DNA from: Phytophthora quininea
Lineage: Eukaryota; Oomycota; Peronosporomycetes; Peronosporales; Peronosporaceae
Assembly: GCA_011947345.1 (NCBI GenBank)
Contig: JAAVTG010000559.1
Span: 620,001-684,000, forward strand
Direction of reading: 5' to 3'
Length of the DNA stretch: 64,000 nucleotides
The notes below the pieces were generated by a model. It had not been told where the DNA came from. It did not search any database and was given only the letters and a program-made list of their open reading frames with translations. Positions 11,627 through 23,800 of the stretch are shown one piece after another. How positions within the stretch are numbered: the stretch's first letter is position 1; every line of letters begins with the position of its first letter. The position numbers and the translations under genes were made by a program.

Positions 11627-12749
11627 TCACAGCTGTTGCGGTCTGCTCCACTTGCGCTTCTTGCCTGCTGACGCGTGACTGTCCTGGTCTTCACGAACAC
11701 GTCTGAGTCTCGCCAACTCTAAGCGTAATTCCGCGGCCTTCGCCCGCAATTCAGCGTCCTTCGCCCGCAATTCAGCGTCCTTCGCCCGCAATTCAGCGTC
11801 CTTCACCCGCAGTTCTGCCAGTTCAAGGCGCAGCCTCAAATTCAGCTGCTGTTCTTGTGCAGTTAGCTCCGCGTGTATCGACTCCATCACATAATCTCCT
11901 AGCAGACCGTTCTCCACGATGAACAGCTCCTCGTCCACACTGTTGTCGCCACCAGGGAAAAGAAAGCGGCTGCCGGGGTATCTGCGGGTGAACTGTGCTT
12001 TGACAAAATCCTCCGCAGGCCCGAGCTGTTCCATATTCACTGGAATAATTTTACGGCACTTGACGTCGAGGCTGAAGCTGCTATACCTGGAGAAGCACGC
12101 CAGTACGCCACCGCGGCCGCCAACATCAGTAGATTTACCGGGCTTGAGAACGTAGTGGTCCAACCCCGGCCGAATGGCTGCAGGCAGCGCCGCGATCTGC
12201 TCTCTCAGCGCGCCTTTGAGATTCCGAACCTGGCCAATCTCTAGGAGATACTCGGCCACCAGGCCGCTGCCTAAAATGCCCATCAGCCCCTTGAAGTCCT
12301 GGATTGCATACTCAACGCGAAGCTTCTCCCCGACAGGAGATCGACGCACGACGTCAACGTGAACGTAGATCTGTCAGGATAAAAGGTAAGCTGGATGCGG
12401 TCATCAACAACTCCCGATCTTGGCGTACCTGTGAGGCGTTCTCGTCGTTGATCCGCGTCGTCTCGATGGACTGTAGCCTCTGAATTCCGGTAGCGATTCT
12501 GCAGTGGTCTTCAAACTTGCCTTCCTTCACCAACTGGACGGCATCCGACCGCTTGTGATTGCGCCTCCACTCGTCGAGCAGCTTGCGCAGGTTCAGATAG
12601 GTCTCGCCGCCCACCACAATGAGCCACAACGGCCCCTCACTGTCGGTAATGGCGGGGTCCACGCCCACAGCTTCGTACATCATCTCGCGGGTGATCTCCG
12701 CCATGGCGCAATTCGAAGTGGGTTCAGTGAACGGAAAGAAGACCTTCAC
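11627..12749 (-). CDS. Coiled-coil protein of unknown function
   Basis: I do not recognise the family. There are two exons, 12749-12430 and 12372-11627, joined by a 57-nt GT-AG intron in phase 0 (ENASQ/IYVHVDVV). The N-terminal third contains WLIVVGGETYLNLRKLLDEW. The middle is globular (GVLACFSRYSSFSLD, CRKIIPVNMEQLG). The last 80 residues form a charged coiled coil of tandem ELRAKDA heptads ending in a basic KKRKWSRPQQ. Met 12749 or 12704 could be the start. It has the look of an oomycete lineage-specific protein. Its 3' end lies 318 bases from that of RPSA, and its start is divergent from the PWWP gene. Confidence 0.72.
11739..11810 (-). repeat. 21-bp tandem repeat encoding coiled-coil heptads
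   Basis: Three near-identical 21-base units plus a degenerate fourth, each encoding one heptad (AELRAKD). Because the unit is a multiple of three and one heptad long, gains or losses of a unit extend or shorten the coiled coil without changing frame or register. Confidence 0.85.
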
Positions 12750-13028
12750 TCCAAGCGCGACTTGTCATTACCGGTGCCAGCTCGAACACGCTCTCCTTTA
12801 GCTCTTGCTCGTCATCCAACCGGAACATGTACCGAAGCTCGGCATTGTCTTGAGCCCTGCGCCAAGCAGACAGTGTCTGCCAGACCCACTTCGAAGCGAA
12901 TTATAATCTGGTTCCAGTTGTTTTAGAGCTATGCACCTCTAAAGCACTAAATATTCAAATCCTAAACGTCTCCCAACCTCCAGCCGCCTCATTAGAAAAT
13001 CCGAGCCAAAAAGAAGAAGCGGTCGTCC

Positions 13029-15380
13029 ATGAGTGAACAGGCCGCGGCCCCAACGGCCGAGAGCGCGCCCGTCGCCGTCGCCGCCCCGGAGACGAAAAAG
13101 GAGGTCACTGTGGACACTGCCGCCCCCGCGGAGCCCAAGCCCGAGCCGTCCACACCCCGCAAGCGCCGGACGCCGAGTCCTCGTCCGTCCAAGCCCAAGG
13201 AAGACGAGGAGACCGAGTCGGAGCCTGAGAAGCAGTCGAGGAAGCGCGCCAAGACAGCTAAAACGCCTCGCAAGACGCCTGGCCGTAAGAAGAAGGTGGT
13301 GGAGCCCGAACCGGACGATGCAGACCTGCAGCAGGAGGTGGAGACGAAGGTGGCGGCCTTACCCGACGACGTCAAGGCCAGATTTGGCCAGATTGTGTGG
13401 GCCAAGATGGGTGGCTACCCGTACTGGCCCTGCATCATCACAGACCCAAGGACGCTGCCGACCTATCTGCAGGAATCGATTGTAAGGTGGTGGACACCAA
13501 ATACTTGGTGTTCTTCTACGTGTCCAACAACTACGCGCCGTTGCTGTTCAAGATGATCGAGCCGTGGGACGATACCAAGAACCCGTACAGAGAAGGGTTC
13601 CCGGAGAAGGAGTCGAAGGCCCCCAAGCGACGAAAAATCTTGATGGAAGCCATCGAGTTGGCCGATGTAAGGATGTGTGTTTATGACTACAGCATTTGAT
13701 GGAGATATTGACGTTTCTGATGTAGAACGAGGTGAGATTGCCGGTCTTGGAGCGAGCGACTGGTCTGTTGAAGCCCAAACCTAAAGGGACGATTGAAAAA
13801 GGACGGAGAAGCCTGCACCGGACTCACCTGCACCTGCGAAGAGAAGACCGGGTCGGCCGCTTGGAAGCAAGAATAAGAAGACGCTGGAGAAACAAGCAGC
13901 GGCTGCAGCCGCAGCAGCAAAGAAAGCTCAGAAAGAATCCACGCGTGTCGGCACCCCTGAAGATGAGGATACAGCTGGTCCAGCCTTGAGTAAGGACGAA
14001 ATAAAGACCAAAGTGGCTAGTCGCAAAACGCCCAAGAAGAAAGGAGAAGAGGACAGTGGGGCTTTTGCTAAAAGGCAGCGAAGACGCCAGCAAAGCACGC
14101 AAAATCGAATGGCGCTGTTGAAATCGACAGCAAGAGGAAGAAAGAGATCGAGCTGGTCGTTCCGGACAAGACGGTCAAGTCCGCAGACATCCGTGAGATG
14201 ACCGAAGAAGCTGCCAAGAAGAAGCTGAAGAGTAAAACGAAGAAGGACAAGGGCGACTACAAGGTGGGCGACCTCGGTTCGTTTGCTAGCAAGATGGCGC
14301 GTCTCCAAGCAAAGGAGTCGGCGCGGAACAACGACGAGCTGGTTGGCATGATGAAAGAGCTATTCGACGAAACGCAGATGTACCGCTCAGACGTGGAGCG
14401 GTCGGGTCTAGCTGCTATCATTGCTATTTTACGCAAGAGCTCCAACCCCTCGGTCGGCCAAACCGCTAGCGCACTCCGCAAGCACATGATGAAAATCCTG
14501 GACAACGATACGCAGATTATGTCGTCGTCCAAGAAGGACAAGTCGGGCTCTCACCACGACGCGGCAGGAAAAGCCTCGAAAAGGCGAAAGGTTGAGAACA
14601 CCAGCGCAGCGAAAGTTGACGAGGCAGCACACAAGCCTGCGGCGGAATCCACACCTAGTTCAGTAGAAAACAGCAAAGGCAATTCGACGAAGGACGGCGC
14701 GTCTGTACCGCCCGCGAAAGCTGCTGATGCCAAGAAAGCGGACGCCGCATCGAAGGAAGCGAAACAGAATCAGGCGGCGGATGACAAGAAGCTGATAAAG
14801 GCGGATGGCGATGCCCAGAAGACAGCCAAGAAAGAAGGTGATGTGCAAAAGCCGATACAGAAAGCAGTAACCAGTGAAGGCGAAGCTCAGAAAGCCAAGG
14901 TAGACACAGAGAAGCGGTCACCTTCTCCCACGAAGGTAGCAGCGACAAAGCCCACGGAAGGACCAGTGAAAGATACATTTGAAGCGGCGGAACACATTGA
15001 CCAGAACCGCGAGATCTTCGTGGAGTTGCTGGGCGTGGTGTTGGAGAAAGATGGACCGAACCGAGCAGACCTGGCCAAGGAGATTGAGGTACGACGTCTG
15101 CTGCTGTCTCTGTCGGCTCTGGAGGCTAATGCTTGTTTTGATCAGGCTGCGATGTTCGAGCGCTTCAAAGAGAGCAACGAGGAGTACTTGAACCAGGCAC
15201 GGATCGTTGTCTTTGGCCTGGAGGCAAACCCGAAGCTGCGGGAGCGACTCTTCTCCGGAAACCTGCACACGCTGGAGGTGGCTTACGGCGACGATGCGGT
15301 ACGTGGAGCGGCCGTTCGATAGTGCTTTTGTAGGCAGCAACTCACTCGTGTTTGTGCAGTTCTTTAAGGCGACGGACTGA
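13029..15380 (+). CDS. PWWP / AT-hook / TFIIS-like chromatin-transcription protein
   Basis: A nuclear protein with, in order, a Lys/Pro-rich charged N-terminus; a PWWP domain (FGQIVWAKMGGYPYWPCIIT...YLVFFYVSNNYAPL), which in known families reads methylated histone tails; an AT-hook (KRRPGRPLGSKNKK); a TFIIS N-terminal/LEDGF IBD-like helical bundle (LFDETQMYRSDVERSGLAAI, LRKSSNPSVGQTASALRKHM); a long Ala/Lys-rich linker; and a TFIIS central-domain-like segment (LAKEIE, YLNQARIVVFGLEANPKLRE, LFSGNLHTLEVAYGDDA). Introns are 13669-13731, 15089-15145 (57 nt, also readable in frame) and 15299-15359, leaving a 7-codon last exon. Single missing bases break the frame near 13484, 13812 and 14073. TFIIS zinc-ribbon residues are absent, so transcript-cleavage activity is not implied. 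Confidence 0.82.
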
Positions 15381-15577
15381 TCTCCCGCGCTCTCCAATTG
15401 CTGAGAGAGAACGAGGAACCTTGTAGGCACCGCCATCCTGTTCGTCTTCTCCTGTCCGATCGAGAAATAGTCGAAGCTGTCTTGTAGTTGCAAATCAACC
15501 ATTTCGACACGCCACACTCCTTGAAGTCTTTCACAATCTCCAAATCCCCATACAAAAGTCAGAAATCCCCCTCAATA

Positions 15578-16974
15578 ATGGCTCGAGCTAATCTGCTGCT
15601 GAGCGCCGAGCTGGAGCGCGCCTTCGCCGACGCACAGAGCGGCAAGCTCCGCTACGTGCAGATCTCCATCTCGGACGAGTCGTTCGTGCTGGGAGGCTCC
15701 GGCAACGCCACGTCGGACCCGCAGAGCGACGTGCAGCAGCTCGTGACGTCGTCGCTGTCTCCGGACCAGGCCGCTTTCGTCCTGCTGTGTCCCGACACCA
15801 ACGTCGCTGCTCTGCGGTGGGTGCTGCTGGCCTTCGTGCCCGAAAGCGTCAGTGTGCGCGACCGCATGCTCTACTCGTCGTCCAGAGACTCCCTCAAGAA
15901 GCAGCTGGGGCTCAACTACTTTGCAGGCGAATTCCACGCCACCGAACTAGGTGAAGTGACGTTCCAGAGCTTCCTAGACGCCAGGAAGAGACAGGCAGCT
16001 GACGCACCACTGTCCGAGTCGGAGAGACTGCTGAAGGAGGCGGCGTTGCTGGAGAGAGACACGAATGTCAAGAGCAGCGCCATGGGGTCGTGCCATTCGA
16101 GATCACCAAGAACGTGCGCGACAAATTGCGTCTTCTGCAGGACAACAAGTTCGACTGGATTGCAATGGTAAGGAAGGTGATGATAGAGAGAGAGAGTATG
16201 TTGTACTGATGCTTGTTGTTGTTGGTAGAAATTGAGTGAGGACAATGAAAGTGTCGAAGTGGTCAAGAGTCTGGAGAGCGTCGATTTGCTGGATGTGCCC
16301 AGTACAATTGACCGACGCAGTCCCAGTTTCGTGGCGTACCGTTATCGTGGTGCAATGGCGTCAGGCGCGACGTCAGCATTGAGTACGTTGTTTGTGAGGG
16401 TTCTGCCTTTCAGATGACTGAATGTTTCGGTTTGTTGCTGCTAGTTTTCATGTACGTGTGTCCGGAAGACTCGCCCGTGCGTTTGAAAATGGTCTACTCG
16501 ACGTGTAAGGCCACAGTGCTGTCTGTCGCGAGCGAGGAGCTTGGACTTACCTTCGACCACACGGTAAGGCTCTTTTCTTTATCTTGGTAACGTGTGATGG
16601 TAGCTTACTTGCTCTTGTATCTCCACTAGATTGAGATCACCAATCCGTCCACGACGGCGGAAGAGATCCGTGCAGAGTTAGCACCTCCGAAGACTGAAGA
16701 CGAGCTCAAGACGTTCGCTCGTCCTGCAGCTCCTGGAGGACGTGGTCGCGGTCGAGGCCGGGGTCGTGGTCCCCAGCCGCTCAATAAGCGTCTCCAGCTA
16801 CAAGACCCAGTAAAGACACCAAAAGGTCAACCATCTACAGAGGAATGCAAAGGCATTTATCGGCGTACTACCGACCGTCGGGGTCTCATCACTACAGCGG
16901 ACGTTCACCTACACCGGCCACTTATCTCCGACCTTTCTTCTTGCCCTTCTTCTTGCCCGAGGGAGCGGCCGTAG
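15578..16974 (+). CDS. Twinfilin (two ADF-homology domains)
   Basis: Twinfilin binds actin monomers and caps filament barbed ends through two ADF/cofilin domains. Domain 1 begins MARANLLLSAELERAFADA and includes the conserved RMLYSSSRDSLKKQLG. Domain 2 follows an acidic linker: VPFEITKNVRDKLRLL, FVAYRYRGA, VFMYVCPEDSPVRLKMVYST, and the tail has an RGRGRGRGRG stretch. Introns follow 16168 (GTAAGG), 16381 (GTACGT) and 16563 (GTAAGG), all phase-consistent. One missing base at the G4 run 16084-16087 breaks the frame between the domains. An upstream Met at 15488 is in frame but lies outside the ADF fold. The open frame after the RG stretch runs to 16974 and overlaps the SRP19 3' end by about 50 bases, so the true C-terminus may be shorter. 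Confidence 0.85.
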
Positions 16975-17711
16975 CTCCCACCGCGGCTGCCTTCTTGGCC
17001 TTCTCCTCCTCCGCTTCCTTCTCCAGTCGCACCTTCCTGGACTGCAGCTTGGGGATGAGTTCGGCCATCTTGATCATCAGCTCCTTCTTCGACTTGATCT
17101 CCGGGTTCTCGGGCGTGCCGTCGCTCTTGAACAGACGCACTCTAATGCGTCCCGACACGAGCCAGTCACGTGGATACTTCTTGCCTGGCTCCAGCACATG
17201 GGGCAGCTTGAAATACGTGCAGACCTCCGACATTTCGTCGGCGATGGGGTCTTCACAGCCGTGCACCTTGGACACACGCCGTCCCTGCTGCACCGTCTTG
17301 TTGCTGTTGATGTAGTTGGGGTAGAACGTCAAGAACGTGGCGGTGGGCGTGCCCTCGGCCAGTCCGTAGGCGTAGATGATCTTGGGGCGCATCGGTTCCA
17401 TCGGGGCATCATCCCGCCAGGCATACCAGGCATACCGGGCATTCCAGGCATTCCAGGCATCATTCCCGGCATACCGGGCATCCCCCGGGCATTCCGCCAC
17501 CCATTCCCTGCATCATCTCCATCATCTGGCTCATGTCGGGCATCCCGCCGGCTCCGCCACCGCCGCCGAGCATCCCCATGAGGTCCGCGGGGTTGAAGCT
17601 GCCGGGGTGCGGTCGCGTGCGGCTCTGCGCCGGCGGCTGCGCCATCGGGATGGCGTTCGAGTCATAGCGCTCGCCCGCCACGTTCTCCTTGGTACGGCCC
17701 TTGCGCACCAT
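16922..17711 (-). CDS. SRP19: Signal recognition particle 19 kDa protein with Met-Pro-Gly-rich N-terminus
   Basis: SRP19 binds SRP RNA helices 6 and 8 and permits SRP54 loading during ER targeting. The core is clear: [59 protein letters not shown] and [20 protein letters not shown], followed by the usual Lys-rich tail ending [10 protein letters not shown]. Ahead of it lies an unusual N-terminal extension of about 110 residues rich in Met, Pro and Gly. The frame breaks twice inside that extension, at the C5 run 17482-17486 and the G4 run 17403-17406 (plus-strand bases), each explained by one missing base. The gene sits only 124 bases from the stop codon of the giant secreted-protein gene. Confidence 0.88.
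17403..17530 (-). repeat. Met-Pro-Gly tandem repeat in the SRP19 N-terminus
   Basis: On the minus strand a 9-base unit (GGCATGCC-like on either strand) repeats about eight times and encodes a run of MPG/GMP triplets. Met/Gly-rich tails of this kind are known at the C-terminus of SRP54, not usually in SRP19. Confidence 0.75.
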
Positions 17712-17834
17712 CGTTGCTTGGATAGAGAGGGTTAAAGGTGCCTGAGGAGGGTTAATTCTATTTAGATTTTATTCTGGGATGTCCAACATGAATTAATGTA
17801 TCAGTATTAAAAATCTTATCCCTGACAAAACTAA

Positions 17835-20800
17835 TCACGGCACCGTGGCGTAGACGAAGCTTCCCGTGACGACGGTGCCGTCCGGCAGCACTTGGTAGTC
17901 TGGACAGAGCAGATTCTGCGTGTTGGCGCGCTTGCAAAAGTAGCTGACGAGGCCTTGCGCGTTGCGGGCCAGCACTTGCACGTAGTACGTTTTGGTGGAC
18001 ACGAGATTGGTCAGCACAACCGTCAACGCCGTGGTGGTGACCGCGACCGGATTGTTGAACGCGCTCGTCTCGGCGTACTGCACCAAGTAGTCCATCACGT
18101 CCACGCCGCCAAAAACCATGTTGGTCGTTCCGACCATAGGACACTGCGCCGGCGCCTGCAGCACCCACCGCATGGGATCCCGTGGTCCGGGATCGCCGGC
18201 GCCAGCCACGTGACGCGGAGTTCGCCCGCAGCGCCGGTGGGGCGACGATCAACGAGTTGGGCTTGCCTGGGTTCACCACGGTCGGCACGAACGACCCGGG
18301 CATCGAGGTCTGCGGTGTTCCTTGACCCCGCGGTTGCTGGCGAACACGCGAACGTAGTAGAGTGTGCCCGGTGTGAGCCCCGTGATCGTATACGCGCGCT
18401 GCGCTTGGTCGTACACCGTCACGGTGGTGCCGGCTGTGAGCGATAACGAGTCAAAGCCGGCGGCCACATCCCACTGCACGACGTAGGCCGAGACGGGGTC
18501 CCCGCCATCGTCGCTTGGCGCGGCCCAACCGACAGTAAGCATGGTGGGGCTGGTAACACCAAGCACCACTTGGGTCGGCGCGCTAGGCGTTGTGTATGGT
18601 CGTTCGTTTGACGGCACCGACCACTGAGGCGGACCAAATCCTTGCGAATTCTGGGCGCGAACGCGAACGAAGTACGTTGTGCCCTTCGAGAGCGACGAGA
18701 TTACTCTGCGGTATGGTGCAGACACCCCGGACCGTATCACTACGATCGTTGAACTCATTGTTGAGAAGGAGCTAGAGAGACCACTGCACTTCGTACGCGG
18801 TGACGGAATCCCCGCCATTGTCATCCGGTGGGCTGAAAGTGACAATCAGTTCCGACAACGAGTACGCGGCGAGTGTCACGGAAGTCGGTGGCCCGGTGCA
18901 ACCATCGGCTTTTGTGGTACTGGGGCTACGCCAGGGTCTCCAAACCCAACCATATTATACGCTAACACGCGCAGATAATACAGCTGACCTTTGTTGAGTG
19001 CGCCGATGGCCGGCACTACGAAATTGCCATCACAATCCGGAGGCATTACTCCAGCTCTTACCTTCGTGGTGATCACATTGTACTGGGCATTGGTACACGT
19101 TGACGGGTCATCACAGGTGAGTTGAATGTCTTGAGCCTGCAGAACAAAGCTATCGCCGGGGTCCAAGAATGTGATCGACCAGGTGTAACCTCCATCGGCG
19201 GCTGCTGCTGCGCTTCGTGTGACGTCCACTCCATTCTGGAGGATTGGCAAATAGTTGAGTTTGGATTGCATCGAACCAGACTTCTCGAGGCGACCAAACG
19301 GAAAGGTGGAGGTGCTCGTGCATGTCGGACTAGTTGTTGTACAAAACACTTTGGAATCGGTGAGGACGACGGCGCCCAGTTCTTCTTGTGCTGTTGCTAC
19401 AGCATTCCAAGGAATGGGGTCCGACACATAGTTGACCGAATTCAATTGTAAACGGAAGTATCCGCTTGCAATGGGCTTTGTTGTGGGAGCACTTGTACGC
19501 ACCGTTTGAACGCGCCAAACTGCTGACGTCGGTGCCGTTGGACATGAAACATCCTGCTGCCCTCGGTTTGAAAACAACGGTGATGAGTCATACTCCACGT
19601 GATACATTCGAATGGCGCTACCACCATCGCTTGCAGGCGCCGCCCATGTAGCTAACAGTTGTGTAGCAACACCTGGGTTTACGTTCACGGCAACATTAGT
19701 CGGTGGACTTGGCACTTGTAGTGGTGGTGTTATCATTGTAGGCGAGGCGAGTGTCCGTGTGCCCAAGCCGAGCGCATTTTCGCTGTGATCGCGGCATTGT
19801 ATGTCTGACCAGGAACCACATTTGGGATGGTATAGGTTAATGTCGAAGCATCCAGTGTTTCGTAAAACGCGTAGTCTACTGCAGTCTCGCCAGGCACAGC
19901 AAGGTCGGCAACTCCCTTTAGATCCTGGCGTTTCAAACTTCCTATGGCAACAGGCCATGATCCAGGACACAACACATCACTACCAGGCAGACACAGAATG
20001 CCATTCCCATCGACAGCATTATCGCCGTCCTTTACACCCAGAAATGCATCTGAGGGTGTGAGCTTGGATGGCTCCACGGTCAGAGGCGGTAGATTTCCAA
20101 CATTTGATTGAAAAGTAATGGTCCAGACCTGCCCGACCGTCCATGGATTACCATTTAGCGTCATCGTCTCCGCGTTGACAGTAACCACTCCTATAGTAGG
20201 CAGTTCTTCAAGAGCAAGCTCCAAATACGTGGCACTGATGCTCGCTTCTAAATAGTTCGTCCAGACCGAGCCCTTGTAGCCTAACCTAAAGTACCCTCCC
20301 ACAGTCGTTGTACTATGGTATGCCACAAGTACCTGTACTTCCTGGGTTCCTGGAAACGAAGACGACAAAGGTACAGCAATACCTGGCGAAAGCTCATATA
20401 CATCTCCATTCACACCAGCACCACCAACCACTGTTCCCAACTCCATCTGAATCATAGGCTGATCTCCAGAATTGATATTTGTGTTGGCAAATGTCACTGT
20501 CCACTGATACCCTTGACCAGTGTTTGAACGCGATACCTCCACATGACCAACCGGTAGTACTCCCCTGAGACAATATTCATGAGCGCACTACGTAAATTTT
20601 CAGGCGTCTCATCCATCGCCAGGTCCTCCGACTTGCCCCTCCAAACGTTAGAGTAAATGTTGCTGTTGTTGGGGTGGTCGTCCACTTCAGTTCAATCACT
20701 TGAATTTCTGGTCGTGACTCAGTGCGCCACCATTCCACTATATAGCTTGTTAGCTCCAGTCCTCCATTGAGCACAGGCTTTTGCCACGTCGCTGTTATCG

Positions 20801-23800
20801 AGTCGATAGGCGTCGGGGAAACAGTTAACGTGCTCACCTCTGCATAAGTTGGGCCGTCTGAATGGCGTACTGGTGCAGTGGATGCTGGCACAAACGTTGC
20901 ACGGCTGTCTCCTATCGAGTTCCTATCTTTCACTTGAATAAAGTACAGTGTTCCAGTTGTAAGCCCCGTCAAATAGTAAAGACGAGGTCCTCCTGGATAC
21001 AGTGCAGACAGAGAACTACTAGAGACAGTAGTAGAGATTTTGGCCCCTGAATCGAACGTTGGGACTGTATCTACATCGATCACAAACGCCGAGATCTGAG
21101 CACCACCTTGACCCATTCCGTCTCGTGTGGACGGTTGAATCTGAAGCTGAAGAATTGTGCCGGAGAAAGAATAGGCTGCTACAGACAGTGGCGCGTCTGG
21201 CGGGCGATTCTTCGTCAAAACTGACAACGGCGTAGTCCATTGACGATTGTCCGGCGGTACCCACTCAAAGAGATCGACTGCACTGGTACCGAGTTCACAG
21301 CTGCTACTCGCACGTAGTAAATAGTGTTGATGACAAGGTTTGATATCAAATACCGGTACGGTGGGGAGCCCTGGATTTGAACACCTGCTACAGTCACCGG
21401 TGGGTACGTGTAGTAAGTGAGCGAATATGCTTGGTTGTTGAAGTTCCCACAGTTGTTATTGCTGTCGACTCGCACCATTGGCGGGTTACTCACAACTTGA
21501 TCCACCACTAAGACACAGCCCGCTTCAACGACCATCAGCTGTGATCCTTGAGACAGAAAATCAACTAGAGAGATCGTGACAGTCAATTCGATTCCAACGA
21601 GTGCAATGGCGCAGCCCGAGCAAATTGGCAGCCCGTGTTTAAAATCTGCGTTGAGATCCCATTGTACAATGTACGACGAAATATCATTGTTGTAGTCTGG
21701 GTTCACGCCTGCTGTTAAAATTGGAGGTGAAAAGAACACTTCGATCTCTTGACCAGAAACTACCAGTAAGTCCAAGTTTGACGGTGCATCGGGAATTTGT
21801 CTCGGCGTAGCTGTGATAGGGTTGGCCGGAGCGGCACCTTTGCCATCATCGTTGTATGCGTAAACCTCGATGTAGTATTGTTGTCCAGTGATCAGAAAAT
21901 TGTTCGTCTGCGACGGCAGGTAGTAGCACTTATTGCACGCACTTCCAGAGACCTGCACCGCAGAATCAGTCGGGGACAGGCGGGGAACTTTAGGACGTAA
22001 GTAGCCGAGGGGTGATCCGACGCTCAGCATGTCGACGGTCCACACGTATCCTTTAGCCCACTCGTAGACTGTCACGAAGGTGTCTGTCGATCCGAGATAT
22101 CCAATCTCTCGACCGTTTAAATCGCCCAAATACAAGCGAGTACTGTGCAGTCCCGGAGAATTTAAGTCCGTGCGAATTGTGTACCAGTCGCCACCGATAC
22201 GGATCATGTAGCCCGGGAGTCCGTAGTTTGCAGAATCAAACCCGCAAACCTCTCCGGAAGAACACGTCACGAAGATCTCGTCCTCCGTTACGTCCACCTT
22301 ACCGGGCAATGCCTGATACGATTGATCGCGCGAAACACCCACGGTTTGAATAGTGCCGAGGTCTTCGAGTGCATACCGCAGCTGATCTGCGCTGGACGCG
22401 GCATTCAATGGTTGTGTGTACGAGTCTTGGTAACCTACTTGGAACGTTCCACTCATGGTCAAGGCAGGGTTGTCATTGAACACACCATCGATAGACGCGG
22501 CCGTGTTAGCTGTAATCACAGCGTTGGAACCGGCTGCACTACCTTGCGCTACAGCCAGATTAACATTCCCGTAAACACGATCGAAGACGATTCGAACATC
22601 CTTGGCAGCCGATACAGTCGCTCCGCACAGCAACGCCTGTGCACTGTAAACGTTGACGCTGCCCGCTTCCACGCCCAGCATTGTCGTAAGCTGTGCCCCG
22701 ACGGCCGACAACAGCGCATTGAATGCAATTTCTACCGGCGGTGTCGTAATTCCAAACGTGAATTTGACGGTGCCCGCGGTGGCCACACACGAAAACACGA
22801 CCACTTCCTTGCGGAAGTTGGTGACTCCTGCTGTCACTGCAACAACCGTACCAACAACTGGGGACCCTGTTCCGGGCACAATTTGCATCAGCGGCAACGC
22901 ACCAGGCAACGTCTTAAACGTAATCTGGAACTCGCCTGCATTTGCCGTTGGAACTACATCCACCGATCCGATGCTGGGGACAGCTTGTAATGCTGCTTGC
23001 AGACTGTTTGCCGTGATTGCTGCAATCGATCCTGCCGTAATGGGAGCGGTGGAGTCACCCCGAAGGGACAACGAGAACGGGCCAATCGTTGTGATTGTGA
23101 GCTTTTGAACAGCACTCACAGACGTCAACTTCACACTAGACCACGCGAGACTAGGAGCACTGGTTGTGATATACTGTGTTCGATACAATACCTCCGGGTC
23201 CGAGATGAATACGTCAGCCGGGTTTGTTGTGAATGTTGACGATGTATCCCATCGCACTTGGTACTTTGTGATGGGACTGCCGTTATCCGTTGCCGGTGGG
23301 TCAAATGAAAGCCACAACTGATTACCCACCGCATTTGATCCCTTCGTGATTTCTTTTGTAAACACTACTGCTCCTTCGCCCGTCAGAGAGTTTGTGCCCA
23401 CCTGCAAAAGCGGCAGATCACCAGAATTCAAGACGTTGTCCAGGAATGTCACGGTCCAGGCGTATCCACCCTCAGAATCAGCAGATGCGGACCGTTGAAC
23501 GCTGAGTTTACCAATAACAGCAAGGGCCTCCAGCTTTTCTTCCAACGAAGATCCATCTGAGTTCGAGTCTGCCGCAGTGGCTAGAGCGTTCCACTGGATA
23601 GGGGTCGTCACGGATCCTAGATAAGCGAGAGTGAAAGTACCGCCAAGAGCATTTCCTTTGCGTACTTCTTGAACGGTAATCTGACTACCAGTTCCCACTA
23701 ACGAACTTGTTACAAGTAACGTTGGAACATCACCATGATAATCCAGGAACGTAATGCTCCACGTGTATCCAAGTTGTGGAGATGGAGCAGATTGCGTCAC

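Noticed and set aside
22322..22990. 222-codon plus-strand open frame
   Set aside because: Antisense to the giant gene; His/Arg/Cys-rich with no domain.
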